A stretch of DNA of 34,182 bases from NCBI GenBank assembly GCA_050947015.1, contig JBMNVT010000023.1, positions 1 to 34,182 of the forward strand. The letters are read 5' to 3'. How positions within the stretch are numbered: the stretch's first letter is position 1; every line of letters starts with the position of its first letter. This document shows, in pieces, positions 8,292-15,666 of this stretch. The notes beneath the pieces were generated by a model. That model worked only from the letters and a program-made list of their open reading frames with translations, searched no databases and was not told where the DNA came from. The stretch is from CAKXIK01 sp050947015 (GTDB taxonomy: Bacteria; Bacillota; Clostridia; Oscillospirales; Acutalibacteraceae). The position numbers and the translations under genes are program-made.

Positions 8292-9254
8292 TTATTTCTG
8301 AACCAGATGAACGGCAAAGCCACCGATTTCGTCCGCCAGATAGATGGCGACCATCTGCCCCTTGGCGTTGAATTTTGCGGAATCCTGATTAAAGCGGATT
8401 CCCTGCCGCTCTAGATAGGCAATGGCGCGGTTCAGGTAGTTGGTACGCACAGCAATATGCCCTTTTGCGCCAAGGCCGCCGTTCTTCATGACCTCGATGC
8501 CGGTGCCGGCAAAAACAGAGCTGTTGCCCTCTTTGGCAGCGAAGCCGAAAAGCGAGGCAAAGCTGCCGGAAACAGCACGGGCATCTTCGGCGGAATCGCA
8601 GTTGATACCGACATGAGCCACGGTAAAGCCAAGCATTTCCTCCACAGCCTGGCGCGTCAGAGCGCGGATCCCTTCAAAATCTCCGTTGTTGATCAGGTCG
8701 GCCTTGACCATCCAGCTGCCGCCGCAGGCAAGAATTTTCGAAAAATCGAGATAGGTATTCAGGTTCGATGCGTTGATACCGCCGGTGGGCATGAATTTGA
8801 GCGAACCGTAAGGAGCGCTCATTGCCTTGATCATCGGCAGTCCTCCGGCAGCTTCCGCCGGGAAGAACTTTACAACATCCAGTCCGAGCGCAAGCGCCTG
8901 CTCAATATCGCTGGGATTTGCGCAGCCCGGCGCAATCGGATAGCCCTTTTCCACACAGTAGTGAACCACGGCGGGGTTCAGCCCGGGGCTGACCAGAAAT
9001 TTTGCGCCGGCTTCCATTGCGGCGTCAGCCTGCTCGGTCGTCAGAACTGTTCCGGCGCCTACCAGCATCTGCGGAAACGCATTGGAAATCGCTTTGATTG
9101 CATCCGCAGCCGCGGCGGTGCGGAAGGTGACCTCGGCGCAGGGCAGGCCGCCGTCGCAGAGAGCCTGTGCCAGCGGAACAGCGTCCTCCGCATGGTCAAT
9201 TTTAACCACAGGAACAATGCCGATCGCTTCGATTTGTTTTAATACTTCCTGCAT
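8292..9254 (-). CDS. eda: KDPG/KHG aldolase with C-terminal VOC-like domain
   Basis: Class I aldolase splitting 2-keto-3-deoxy-6-phosphogluconate into pyruvate and glyceraldehyde-3-phosphate. ATG 9254 is chosen because the conserved family start (EVLKQIEAIGIVPVVKI) begins there; the frame is open upstream without resemblance. Residues 1-205 are a complete Eda barrel: E41 in EVTFRT, the Schiff-base lysine K129 in DVVKFFPAEAAGG and the phosphate-binding MPTGGI. Residues about 210-320 are an extra domain that reads like a vicinal-oxygen-chelate/glyoxalase fold: AHVGINCDS, then IEVM, HIAVRTNYLNRAIAYLE and FAVHLVQ. Standard Eda is about 210 aa, so this is a fusion of 320 aa. The role of the extra domain is unknown. 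It is the first gene of the operon with kdgK. Confidence 0.93.
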   Translation of the reverse strand: MQEVLKQIEAIGIVPVVKIDHAEDAVPLAQALCDGGLPCAEVTFRTAAAADAIKAISNAFPQMLVGAGTVLTTEQADAAMEAGAKFLVSPGLNPAVVHYCVEKGYPIAPGCANPSDIEQALALGLDVVKFFPAEAAGGLPMIKAMSAPYGSLKFMPTGGINASNLNTYLDFSKILACGGSWMVKADLINNGDFEGIRALTRQAVEEMLGFTVAHVGINCDSAEDARAVSGSFASLFGFAAKEGNSSVFAGTGIEVMKNGGLGAKGHIAVRTNYLNRAIAYLERQGIRFNQDSAKFNAKGQMVAIYLADEIGGFAVHLVQK

Positions 9255-9358
9255 AAATAATCCCGTTCCTTTCTTAATGCTTCCGTAAATTCCGTCGTGC
9301 GGCAGTTTGCAGAAGCTTTTTCGCATATCTCAGACATAGGCAAAAGAAAAATGCAAAA

Positions 9359-9397
9359 TGTTTCATTGAATGAAACAATGTTTTAAAACATGAAACA
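9359..9397. promoter_or_regulatory. cluster of KdgR/IclR-type operator half-sites
   Basis: A perfect 9-1-9 palindrome, TGTTTCATTGAATGAAACA, spans 9359-9377. Overlapping it, TGAAACAATGTTTTA (9371-9385) is a 7-1-7 site with one mismatch. ATGTTTTAAAACAT (9378-9391) is a perfect 14-bp palindrome, and another TGAAACA half-site lies at 9391-9397. These resemble the TGAAACA-N-TGTTTCA sites known for the IclR-family repressor KdgR in proteobacteria. They lie just downstream of the eda -10, over the expected start site. Confidence 0.75.
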
Positions 9398-9406
9398 ACT
9401 AAGTTT

Positions 9407-9434
9407 ATTGTAACAAAAAAAATATTGATGTCAA
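9407..9434 (-). promoter_or_regulatory. promoter of eda-kdgK
   Basis: On the minus strand TTGACA (9434-9429) and TACAAT (9412-9407) are separated by 16 bp. The start should fall near 9400, within or next to the operator cluster, giving a leader of roughly 145 nt before ATG 9254. Confidence 0.78.
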
Positions 9435-9441
9435 GAGTTTC

Positions 9442-9470
9442 TTGCCACATTCCCAAAATCGTGCTACAAT
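9442..9470 (+). promoter_or_regulatory. promoter of the iclR/kdgR-like gene
   Basis: TTGCCA (9442-9447) and TACAAT (9465-9470) are 17 bp apart. This promoter is back-to-back with that of eda, with only 7 bp between the two -35 boxes, so one operator cluster or competition between polymerases could affect both. Confidence 0.75.
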
Positions 9471-9564
9471 GACCGGGAACACAAGCAAAAATCTTGCGGA
9501 AATCAACCGGTCGGCGCCGTTTTGAAGCTTGCAGAGCGGTCCGTCAAAGGGCATGGTGATTCAT

Positions 9565-10359
9565 ATGGAAGAAAACAATACAATGCGTGCGGCACAGCGG
9601 CTTTTCGCCCTGCTGGAAACGTTGGCGCGGCAGGGGGCGATGGGCGTCACTGAACTGGCTGCCGCCACGCAGCTGAACAAAGCGACGGTGTTCCGGCTGG
9701 TGAATACGCTCGCCGCGCTGGGCTATGTCCGGCAGGAGGAAAGCGGAAAATATCGCCTGACCTATAAGCTGCTCGGTGTTGCAGGAAGGCTTTTGGAGCA
9801 GAATGATTTTCAGACGCTTGTCCGCCCGTACCTGGAGCGGCTTGCCGCCCGAACGGGAGAAACCGTCCATCTGGTGCAGCGGGAAGACGACCATATTGTG
9901 TATATTGATAAGGTGGAGCCGACGGTCAATTCCATCCGCATGGTATCCCGCGTCGGAATGGCTCAGCCGCTTTACTGTACCGCAGTGGGAAAGGCGCTGC
10001 TGGCGGGTGATTCCCGGCGTGAGGCACACGAAATATGGAACCGCAGCAAGGTCCGTGTTCTGACGCCGCACACCATCAGCCGGTGGGAAGACTTTGAGAA
10101 CGAGCTCAGGCAGGTTTGCCGGTTGGGGTATGCAACCGATATGGAAGAAAATGAGATTGGAGTTCGTTGTGTTGCCGTTGCTTTACCTGATTATTCTGGG
10201 CGATGCCGCCATGCCGTGAGTATTTCGGCTCCCGTTTCACGGATGACGGACAAACGTCTGCCGCAAATTGCCGCTCAACTGCTTGCGTTTCGTTCCGAAT
10301 TTATCAGAGAATGGGAATCCGGGCCGCTGCAAACCGGTGGGACTATGGAAAAAAATTAG
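9565..10359 (+). CDS. IclR-family transcriptional regulator (KdgR-like)
   Basis: DNA-binding regulator with an N-terminal winged helix-turn-helix (MRAAQRLFALLETLARQGAMG then VTELAAATQLNKATVFRLVN) and a C-terminal GAF-like IclR effector domain. The latter includes RMVSRVGMAQPLYCTAVGKALLA. About 264 aa if ATG 9565 is used. GTG 9556 and ATG 9553 are also in frame, and the AAAGGG at 9546-9551 fits 9556 by spacing, so the start is uncertain by a few residues. It diverges from eda-kdgK and the shared region carries TGAAACA-type sites, so it is most likely the KDG-responsive repressor of those genes. The effector is inferred, not shown. Confidence 0.9.
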   Translation: MEENNTMRAAQRLFALLETLARQGAMGVTELAAATQLNKATVFRLVNTLAALGYVRQEESGKYRLTYKLLGVAGRLLEQNDFQTLVRPYLERLAARTGETVHLVQREDDHIVYIDKVEPTVNSIRMVSRVGMAQPLYCTAVGKALLAGDSRREAHEIWNRSKVRVLTPHTISRWEDFENELRQVCRLGYATDMEENEIGVRCVAVALPDYSGRCRHAVSISAPVSRMTDKRLPQIAAQLLAFRSEFIREWESGPLQTGGTMEKN

Positions 10360-10397
10360 ATTTCATATGCTCTTTTTATTGTTTTGAGTCAAGCATA

Positions 10398-10426
10398 TTG
10401 CTTTTTTCAGTGAATTCCTTTAGAAT
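10398..10426 (+). promoter_or_regulatory. promoter of the GH20 gene
   Basis: TTGCTT (10398-10403) and TAGAAT (10421-10426) with a 17-bp spacer lie between the iclR stop and the GH20 start. This indicates a separate transcription unit. Confidence 0.6.
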
Positions 10427-10479
10427 AAATGCAACGGGTGCATGAATTGTGGAAAGACTGAAAGGAATGATTGATACAA

Positions 10480-12354
10480 ATGAAACTGAACTTTGTTGGG
10501 GAACCCAGAGAGCTACAGGCCGGTATCCGCGAGCTGTGTGCTGATTTGAACGTTTCTCTGTGCGGGGACGGAATCAAGATTGCGGTAACGCAGAAGGACG
10601 GAGCCGATCTTTCCGTTTGTGTTAAGAACGGCGAGGGCGTCATTACATATGACAGGAAGATCCACTTTTTCCGCGCCTTCAGCCTGTTGGTGCAGCATCT
10701 TTCGGCAGGTGAAACGGAGTTTTCTCTGACTGAAAAGCCGCAGTTTACGCTTAACGGGCCGATGTTCGACGTTTCACAGGGCAATGCGGTGATCAAGGTT
10801 TCCGAAATCAAAACCACTCTGCGGCAGATGGCGCAGATGGGTTTGAATATGTTTATGGTCTATTGCGAAGACAGCTTTGATGTGAAACCGCAGCCGTATT
10901 TCGGTTACATGCGCGCGCGCTATTCCGAGGCCGATATGCGCGAATGCGACGACTATGCCGATATGTTTGGTATTGAAATGATCCCCTGCATTCAGACGCT
11001 GGCGCATTTGGTCGATGTGCTAAAATGGCGTGTGTTTGATGAGATTCGTGAAAACGACGTTTGCCTGCTGGTGGATGAGGAAAAAACATATGCGTTTGTC
11101 CGTGACCTGCTGGTGGAAGCGACCCGCCCGTTCCGCAGCAAGCGTGTCCATATCGGTATGGACGAGGCGTATAACCTTGGCCGCGGCGCTTTTCTGGACA
11201 AGCACGGTTTTGTGAAACCGCAGGAGATTATGAAAATGCATCTGGAGCGGGTGCTGGCGATTGTCCGTGAGCTTGGCCTGCAGCCGATGATGTGGAGCGA
11301 CATGTTCTTCAGCGGTCTTGGCTATTACGACGATACCGAAATTCCGCAGGATGTCGTTGACTGCTGCCCCAAAGACGTTCAGCTGGTGTACTGGGATTAT
11401 TACCATAATGATGAAAAGTCGTACGAGACATCCATTGCGCGCCACCGCAAATTCGGCGAGCCGATTTTTGCCGGCGGAATCTGGACGTGGATCGGCTATG
11501 GGCCGCACTGGGACCGCACGTTCAAGAGCACCGAGGCAGCGCTGAATGTCTGCAAGCGCGAAGGCATCAAGGAAGTGTTCGTTACCATCTGGGGAGATAA
11601 CGGTACCGAATGTCTGTACAATACCAATGTGCTGGGGCTTGCGCTGTACGGTGAACACGGATACAGCGAAACCATCGATTACGAAAAGCTGAAGCAGCGC
11701 TTTGAATTCATTACCGGTGCGAATTATGATGATTTTCTTGCGCTGGAAGGTCTGGACAACACTCCCGGTGTGGACGATATTGCAATGACGTCCTATAACC
11801 CGTCGAAGTTCCTGATGTGGCAGGATATTCTGACCGGGCTGTGCGACAAAAACATCGATGGACTGCCGCTGGACGCGCACTATGCGGCTCTGGCGGAGCG
11901 TTTGAAGCCTGCCTGTGAGCGCAATGACCGGTACAACGATATGTTCTGTATGAATTACTGGGTGGCGTACACGCTTGCTAAAAAGAGCGAAATGGGGCTG
12001 CGTGTTACAAAGGCGTATCAGGCTGGTGATAAGGAAGAGCTGCGCCGCCTTGCGGAAAACGAGCTGCCGGAACTGAGAAAACGCATGGAAGCGCTGCGTG
12101 CCTGCCATATGGAAAACTGGTTCCAGCTTTACAAGGCATTGGGCTGGGATATTATGGATATGCGTTATGGTTCTTTGCTGACCCGTATTGACAGTGCGAT
12201 CACGGAGATCAAGCTGTATTTGGACGGCAAACTGGAAAATCTGGAGGAGCTGGAAGAACAGCGTCTGGATTATAACGGAAAGCCCGGCATGATCGATTAC
12301 GCCAACTGGTTTGGCCGTATCGTTTCCGCCAGCCGTATTGCACCCTATTGCTGA
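10480..12354 (+). CDS. GH20-family beta-N-acetylhexosaminidase, cytoplasmic
   Basis: Glycoside hydrolase removing terminal beta-linked N-acetylhexosamines, 624 aa from ATG 10480. TTG 10471 is in frame and better spaced from AAAGGA at 10461, so the first three residues are uncertain. A short alpha/beta N-terminal domain precedes a TIM barrel carrying the GH20 hallmark HIGMDEA, with the D228-E229 pair used for substrate-assisted catalysis. Tryptophan-rich loops (MMWSDMFF, GIWTWIGYG, FVTIWGDNGTE) shape the sugar pocket. There is no signal peptide, so it would act on imported oligosaccharides or recycled wall sugars. It stands alone, with its own promoter and a very strong terminator. Any co-regulation with the neighbouring kdg genes is speculative. 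Confidence 0.88.
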   Translation: MKLNFVGEPRELQAGIRELCADLNVSLCGDGIKIAVTQKDGADLSVCVKNGEGVITYDRKIHFFRAFSLLVQHLSAGETEFSLTEKPQFTLNGPMFDVSQGNAVIKVSEIKTTLRQMAQMGLNMFMVYCEDSFDVKPQPYFGYMRARYSEADMRECDDYADMFGIEMIPCIQTLAHLVDVLKWRVFDEIRENDVCLLVDEEKTYAFVRDLLVEATRPFRSKRVHIGMDEAYNLGRGAFLDKHGFVKPQEIMKMHLERVLAIVRELGLQPMMWSDMFFSGLGYYDDTEIPQDVVDCCPKDVQLVYWDYYHNDEKSYETSIARHRKFGEPIFAGGIWTWIGYGPHWDRTFKSTEAALNVCKREGIKEVFVTIWGDNGTECLYNTNVLGLALYGEHGYSETIDYEKLKQRFEFITGANYDDFLALEGLDNTPGVDDIAMTSYNPSKFLMWQDILTGLCDKNIDGLPLDAHYAALAERLKPACERNDRYNDMFCMNYWVAYTLAKKSEMGLRVTKAYQAGDKEELRRLAENELPELRKRMEALRACHMENWFQLYKALGWDIMDMRYGSLLTRIDSAITEIKLYLDGKLENLEELEEQRLDYNGKPGMIDYANWFGRIVSASRIAPYC

Positions 12355-12372
12355 GGGTTTTGAATTTTCTCC

Positions 12373-12413
12373 GGAAGCCGAAAAACGGTACCGTTTTTCG
12401 GCTTCCGTTTTTT
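12373..12413 (+). terminator. terminator of the GH20 gene
   Basis: A perfect 16-bp stem (12373-12388 with 12391-12406) beginning GGAAGCCGAAAAACGG has a 2-nt central spacer. GTTTTTT follows at 12407-12413. Confidence 0.93.
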
Positions 12414-12452
12414 GCGCAAAAAATTCTCCCTGCCGGTGCAGAGAGAAGATTC

Positions 12453-14558
12453 TTATTTACAGTTCACCGGCAGAAAGTCCACCTGGCCGGAGGAAACATC
12501 AGCCCGAATAACACGGACCTGCATCGGGTCTCCGATGGTCAGGCTGGTGCCGGAGCTGCGGCGGGTAAAAGTAAGATTGCCGTCAAACAGGAACCCGCTG
12601 GGCAGCGAGTCGGCGCGGATAAACCCCTCTGCGGAGCATTCCAGTTCCACATAAATGCCCCATTCTGTGATGCCGCTGATGTTTCCGAAAAATTCCTCGC
12701 CGATGTGCTGGCCAAGATATTCTGCAGAATAGCAATCTTCGGCGGCGCGCTCGGCGGCCATTGCGCGAATCTCGCACTGCGAGGACTGCGCAGCCGATTC
12801 GGCGGCGAACGCTTCGTAACGGCGGCGGAGCTCATCGCTGCTCATTCCCGAGCAAAGGCCGGAAAGAATGCGGTGAATCGAGGTATCCGGATAACGGCGG
12901 ATCGGAGAAGTAAAATGGCAGTAATCCTTCAGCGCCAGGCCATAATGGCCAAGCGGCCTGGTATCATAGCGCGCCTTTGCCATGGTGCGCAGCATCTGGT
13001 GAGAAACAATTCTCGCGTACTTGGTTTTTTTGGCCCGTTCCAGCACGGTGGAAAGATCCTTCGGCGTTACGCCGGGCAGCAGAGCGTGCCCGTCCAGTCC
13101 CAGCAGGCCAATCAGCTCACGCAGGGATTCCAGCCGGTCCGGGGAAGGCTCCTCATGAACCCGGTAAACGAACGGCAGCCTTGCCTTTTGCGCAAGCTTG
13201 GCGGCAGCCTGATTGGCAGTAATCATCATCTGTTCAATCATCTGTTCCGCCTCGCCGCTTTCCCGCGCGTACATATCCACGCAGATCCCCTCATCATTGA
13301 GCACAAAGCACGGTTCCCGGGTCTCAAGCTCCATGGTTCCGTTCGATGCGGCGCGGGTGCGCAGTACAGTGGCAAGCTCGCGGGCGGCGGTCAGCCCGTC
13401 CATCACAGGGGCATATTTTTTCAGCAGCAGGTCGTCGGCTGTTCCGGCGTAGATTTCATTTACCTCGTCATAAACGCCGCGCACCTTGGAGTCAATCACG
13501 GTTTTCACAAACCGGTATTCGGTCAATTGCCCGTCCGGAGCAATTTTCATCAAAGCGGAAAAAGCCAGTTTATCGGTTCCGGCGTTGAGGGAACAGACGC
13601 CGTTGGAGATCACTTCCGGCAGCATCGGCACAACACGGTCGGCAAAATAGACGGAGGTGCCGCGGCGGCGCGCCTCCAGATCAACTGCCGAGCCGGAGCG
13701 GACATAGTGCGAGACATCAGCAATGTGAACGCCAAGCTCCCAACCGGAGTCTGTTTTGCGCACCGAAATGGCGTCGTCCAAATCTTTTGCGCCGGCGCTG
13801 TCAACCGTGAAGATTGGCTGATCGCGCAGATCGAGCCTGTTTTTCAGTTCTTCGGCCGTCAGCTCTCGGTTGCCGATTTCTTCGGCCTCCTGCAGGACCT
13901 GCGGCGGGAAAACAGTCGGAATATCATGGCCGTCCAGTATGGAATCGGCGCAAACGTGCGCGTTTGCAGCCTCTCCGTATACCTTGATGATATCAGCCTG
14001 CAGGTTGCCGCGCCACAGTGAAAGTTCGGCAAAAGCTTTGTCGCCGTCCTGAAGCTCCTGCCCTTTGTGCGGGCGAATCGGAATCGGAAAACGATAGGAA
14101 CCGTCCGTTTTTAATTCAAAACCGCGGTGCTGGGTAGAACGCTGAATTTTTCCGGTAATGGTGTGCTCGCCGGATTCCAGAATGCGCAGCACCTCCCCGG
14201 AAGGTCCCTTTGCTTTCTGACGGATATTTCCCACCAAAATGGAATCTCCGGCCAAAGCGCCGTTCAAACGCGCCGCGTCGATGAAAATATCGTCACTGCC
14301 ATCATCCGGACGCGCAAAGGCAAAGTGTTCACAGTAAGACACCAGCCGGCAAACAAACATGCCCGCTTTTTTGGCAGAAAGCAGATTGCCCTGCTTGGTG
14401 ATGACGATTTTTCCTTGCTCTTCCAGCTTCTGCACAATGACAGAAAAGCTTTCGGGATTGTCGACGCCGGAAACTCTGGCACCATCGCTCGGCGAAATCG
14501 GCCGGCCGGAGACGTCAAGATACATCATTAAATTTTCAATTGCCGTTAATTCATCCAT
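12453..14558 (-). CDS. rnr: ribonuclease R (RNase II/RNB family 3'-5' exoribonuclease)
   Basis: Processive 3'-5' exoribonuclease that degrades structured RNA and takes part in RNA quality control; 701 aa, cytoplasmic. An N-terminal winged-helix segment (residues 1-65) is followed by cold-shock-like OB folds. The RNB catalytic domain has the acidic cluster in AGAKDLDDAISV and the later HFTSPIRRYPDTSIHR. A C-terminal S1 domain begins near GISGITEWGIYVELE. There is no long basic tail. ATG 14558 is the first possible start, because a stop lies just upstream in frame; the nearest AAAGG is 17 nt away, so initiation may be weak or the start slightly off. It follows the DUF4364 gene by 96 nt on the same strand. 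Confidence 0.95.
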   Translation of the reverse strand: MDELTAIENLMMYLDVSGRPISPSDGARVSGVDNPESFSVIVQKLEEQGKIVITKQGNLLSAKKAGMFVCRLVSYCEHFAFARPDDGSDDIFIDAARLNGALAGDSILVGNIRQKAKGPSGEVLRILESGEHTITGKIQRSTQHRGFELKTDGSYRFPIPIRPHKGQELQDGDKAFAELSLWRGNLQADIIKVYGEAANAHVCADSILDGHDIPTVFPPQVLQEAEEIGNRELTAEELKNRLDLRDQPIFTVDSAGAKDLDDAISVRKTDSGWELGVHIADVSHYVRSGSAVDLEARRRGTSVYFADRVVPMLPEVISNGVCSLNAGTDKLAFSALMKIAPDGQLTEYRFVKTVIDSKVRGVYDEVNEIYAGTADDLLLKKYAPVMDGLTAARELATVLRTRAASNGTMELETREPCFVLNDEGICVDMYARESGEAEQMIEQMMITANQAAAKLAQKARLPFVYRVHEEPSPDRLESLRELIGLLGLDGHALLPGVTPKDLSTVLERAKKTKYARIVSHQMLRTMAKARYDTRPLGHYGLALKDYCHFTSPIRRYPDTSIHRILSGLCSGMSSDELRRRYEAFAAESAAQSSQCEIRAMAAERAAEDCYSAEYLGQHIGEEFFGNISGITEWGIYVELECSAEGFIRADSLPSGFLFDGNLTFTRRSSGTSLTIGDPMQVRVIRADVSSGQVDFLPVNCK

Positions 14559-14654
14559 GAGTGTTTCAAATCATACCTTTCTTAATTGCAAAAAACATTT
14601 TTGCGGCAGGTTTTCTGCGGCCGGCGGTAAGCCGCGGAAGCTGCTGCTTTTATC

Positions 14655-15281
14655 TTACAAATCGGACGGTTTTGAAATGGAACTTCCGTCGCAGCTAAGT
14701 TCCTTCTGTAATTCGCCCAGCAAATAGGAATCTCCAGTCAGCAGCGCGAGCACTGCTGTGTAAAAAGCGGAAGGATCGCTTTGAAAGCGTTTTTTAACGA
14801 GTTCGGCCTGCAACAGATCGGGAACGCGCAGGTCGATAGACATCATATCGGAATCACCGTCGGAAATGTGACATTGCACCAGAAGGCCTTTTTTCTGTTT
14901 TCGGAACACAACCTTGTTTTCCTGCTCCCGTCTAGTGCGGGAAAGCAAAGAAAGCGCAGCGGAAACCGATTTTTCCCGAACGGAAACGGGCAGTCGCGCG
15001 GCAAGTGTGTCTGCAACCATGGCGCCCTGCTGCGCAATGCAATAGGTAGGGTCGTCGCTGCTTTCCGCAACGACAAGGCTGCCGGATTCACGCAGCTCCT
15101 CCAACGCGGCGGCGGCTTCAAAATAATTGGCAAGGCCGCTGTCCTGAATCACGGAAAGAATCATGCTGCGGCTCAGCGGCAGGTCTACGCTTTTAAGCAG
15201 ATAGCAGAGAAGAAGCCGGATCTCGCTCTGGCTTCGAAGCCCGCCGGGCTCAACGCCGGCTGAAAAAGCATCAAATTCCAT
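14655..15281 (-). CDS. DUF4364 family protein, winged-helix type
   Basis: 208 aa from ATG 15281, with GGAGG correctly spaced upstream. The N-terminal part (QSEIRLLLCYLLKSVDLPLSRSMI ... ANYFEAAAALEELRESGSLVV, written here in pieces) matches the pattern of Clostridia DUF4364 proteins, which look like winged-helix DNA-binding proteins. The C-terminal half is predicted beta-rich and may be a sensing or dimerisation module. Function is not established. It sits upstream of rnr on the same strand and diverges from cstA. Confidence 0.85.
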   Translation of the reverse strand: MEFDAFSAGVEPGGLRSQSEIRLLLCYLLKSVDLPLSRSMILSVIQDSGLANYFEAAAALEELRESGSLVVAESSDDPTYCIAQQGAMVADTLAARLPVSVREKSVSAALSLLSRTRREQENKVVFRKQKKGLLVQCHISDGDSDMMSIDLRVPDLLQAELVKKRFQSDPSAFYTAVLALLTGDSYLLGELQKELSCDGSSISKPSDL

Positions 15282-15303
15282 CGTGAAAACACCTCCGATC
15301 TCT

Positions 15304-15332
15304 ATTTTACCACACTTTGTCCCGAATTAAAA
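15304..15332 (-). promoter_or_regulatory. probable promoter of DUF4364-rnr
   Basis: On the minus strand an extended -10, TGGTAAAAT (TAAAAT at 15309-15304), lies 17 bp from a poor -35, TTTTAA. The start would be about 15 nt before the ATG. Confidence 0.45.
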
Positions 15333-15406
15333 GAAATATCGCAGTTTGCCGGTTTTTTTGGAAATATGCAAAAGACATCACTGGGACGGAAATGAAAATT
15401 TTGGGT

Positions 15407-15458
15407 ATTGGTGTGTCGGCAGTCTGCAAGCCGCCGCTGCGCCGGTGTCAAAACCAAT
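15407..15458. other. structured intergenic element upstream of cstA
   Basis: ATTGGT (15407-15412) can pair with ACCAAT (15453-15458), and CGGC (15417-15420) with GCCG (15441-15444), around a GC-rich loop with further short pairings. It lies between divergent genes and upstream of the predicted cstA promoter, so it would not be in the cstA leader. No known riboswitch was recognised. The rest of the 15282-15666 gap is AT-rich and carries the palindrome and promoter listed separately. Confidence 0.4.
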
Positions 15459-15533
15459 ATTTTGCTTGAACGTTCACAATTCCGCAATAAACTATTCAAA
15501 TTTAATACGGAAACTGGTATATCTTCTGAATTT

Positions 15534-15557
15534 AATTCAATATTCCAATATTGAATT
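15534..15557. promoter_or_regulatory. 24-bp palindrome overlapping the cstA -35
   Basis: AATTCAATATT (15534-15544) and AATATTGAATT (15547-15557) form a perfect 11-2-11 inverted repeat. It ends inside the -35 element of the cstA promoter. A site there could serve a repressor or an activator; the binding protein is unknown. Confidence 0.7.
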
Positions 15558-15584
15558 GACTTTACTTAGGTACAGTGATAAGAT
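15556..15584 (+). promoter_or_regulatory. promoter of cstA
   Basis: TTGACT (15556-15561) and TAAGAT (15579-15584) are 17 bp apart, with an extended TGA before the -10. The leader would be about 75 nt. Confidence 0.7.
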
Positions 15585-15666
15585 GAAAATTAATGCAGGA
15601 AGCGATGTGTGCAGTTCAATGGAATTGCCGTTTCAAGCGCTTCTTAACGAAAGGTTGGATCAAAAA

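Noticed and set aside
11020..12108. 362-codon minus-strand frame opposite the GH20 gene
   Set aside because: Antisense shadow; the plus strand has the HIGMDEA hallmark and proper signals.
12348..14021. 557-codon plus-strand frame opposite rnr
   Set aside because: It begins within the GH20 stop region, runs through the GH20 terminator and is antisense to a clear RNase R.
15346..15666. N-terminal extension of the cstA open frame
   Set aside because: It covers the palindrome and promoter and resembles no CstA; ATG 15667 matches the family start.
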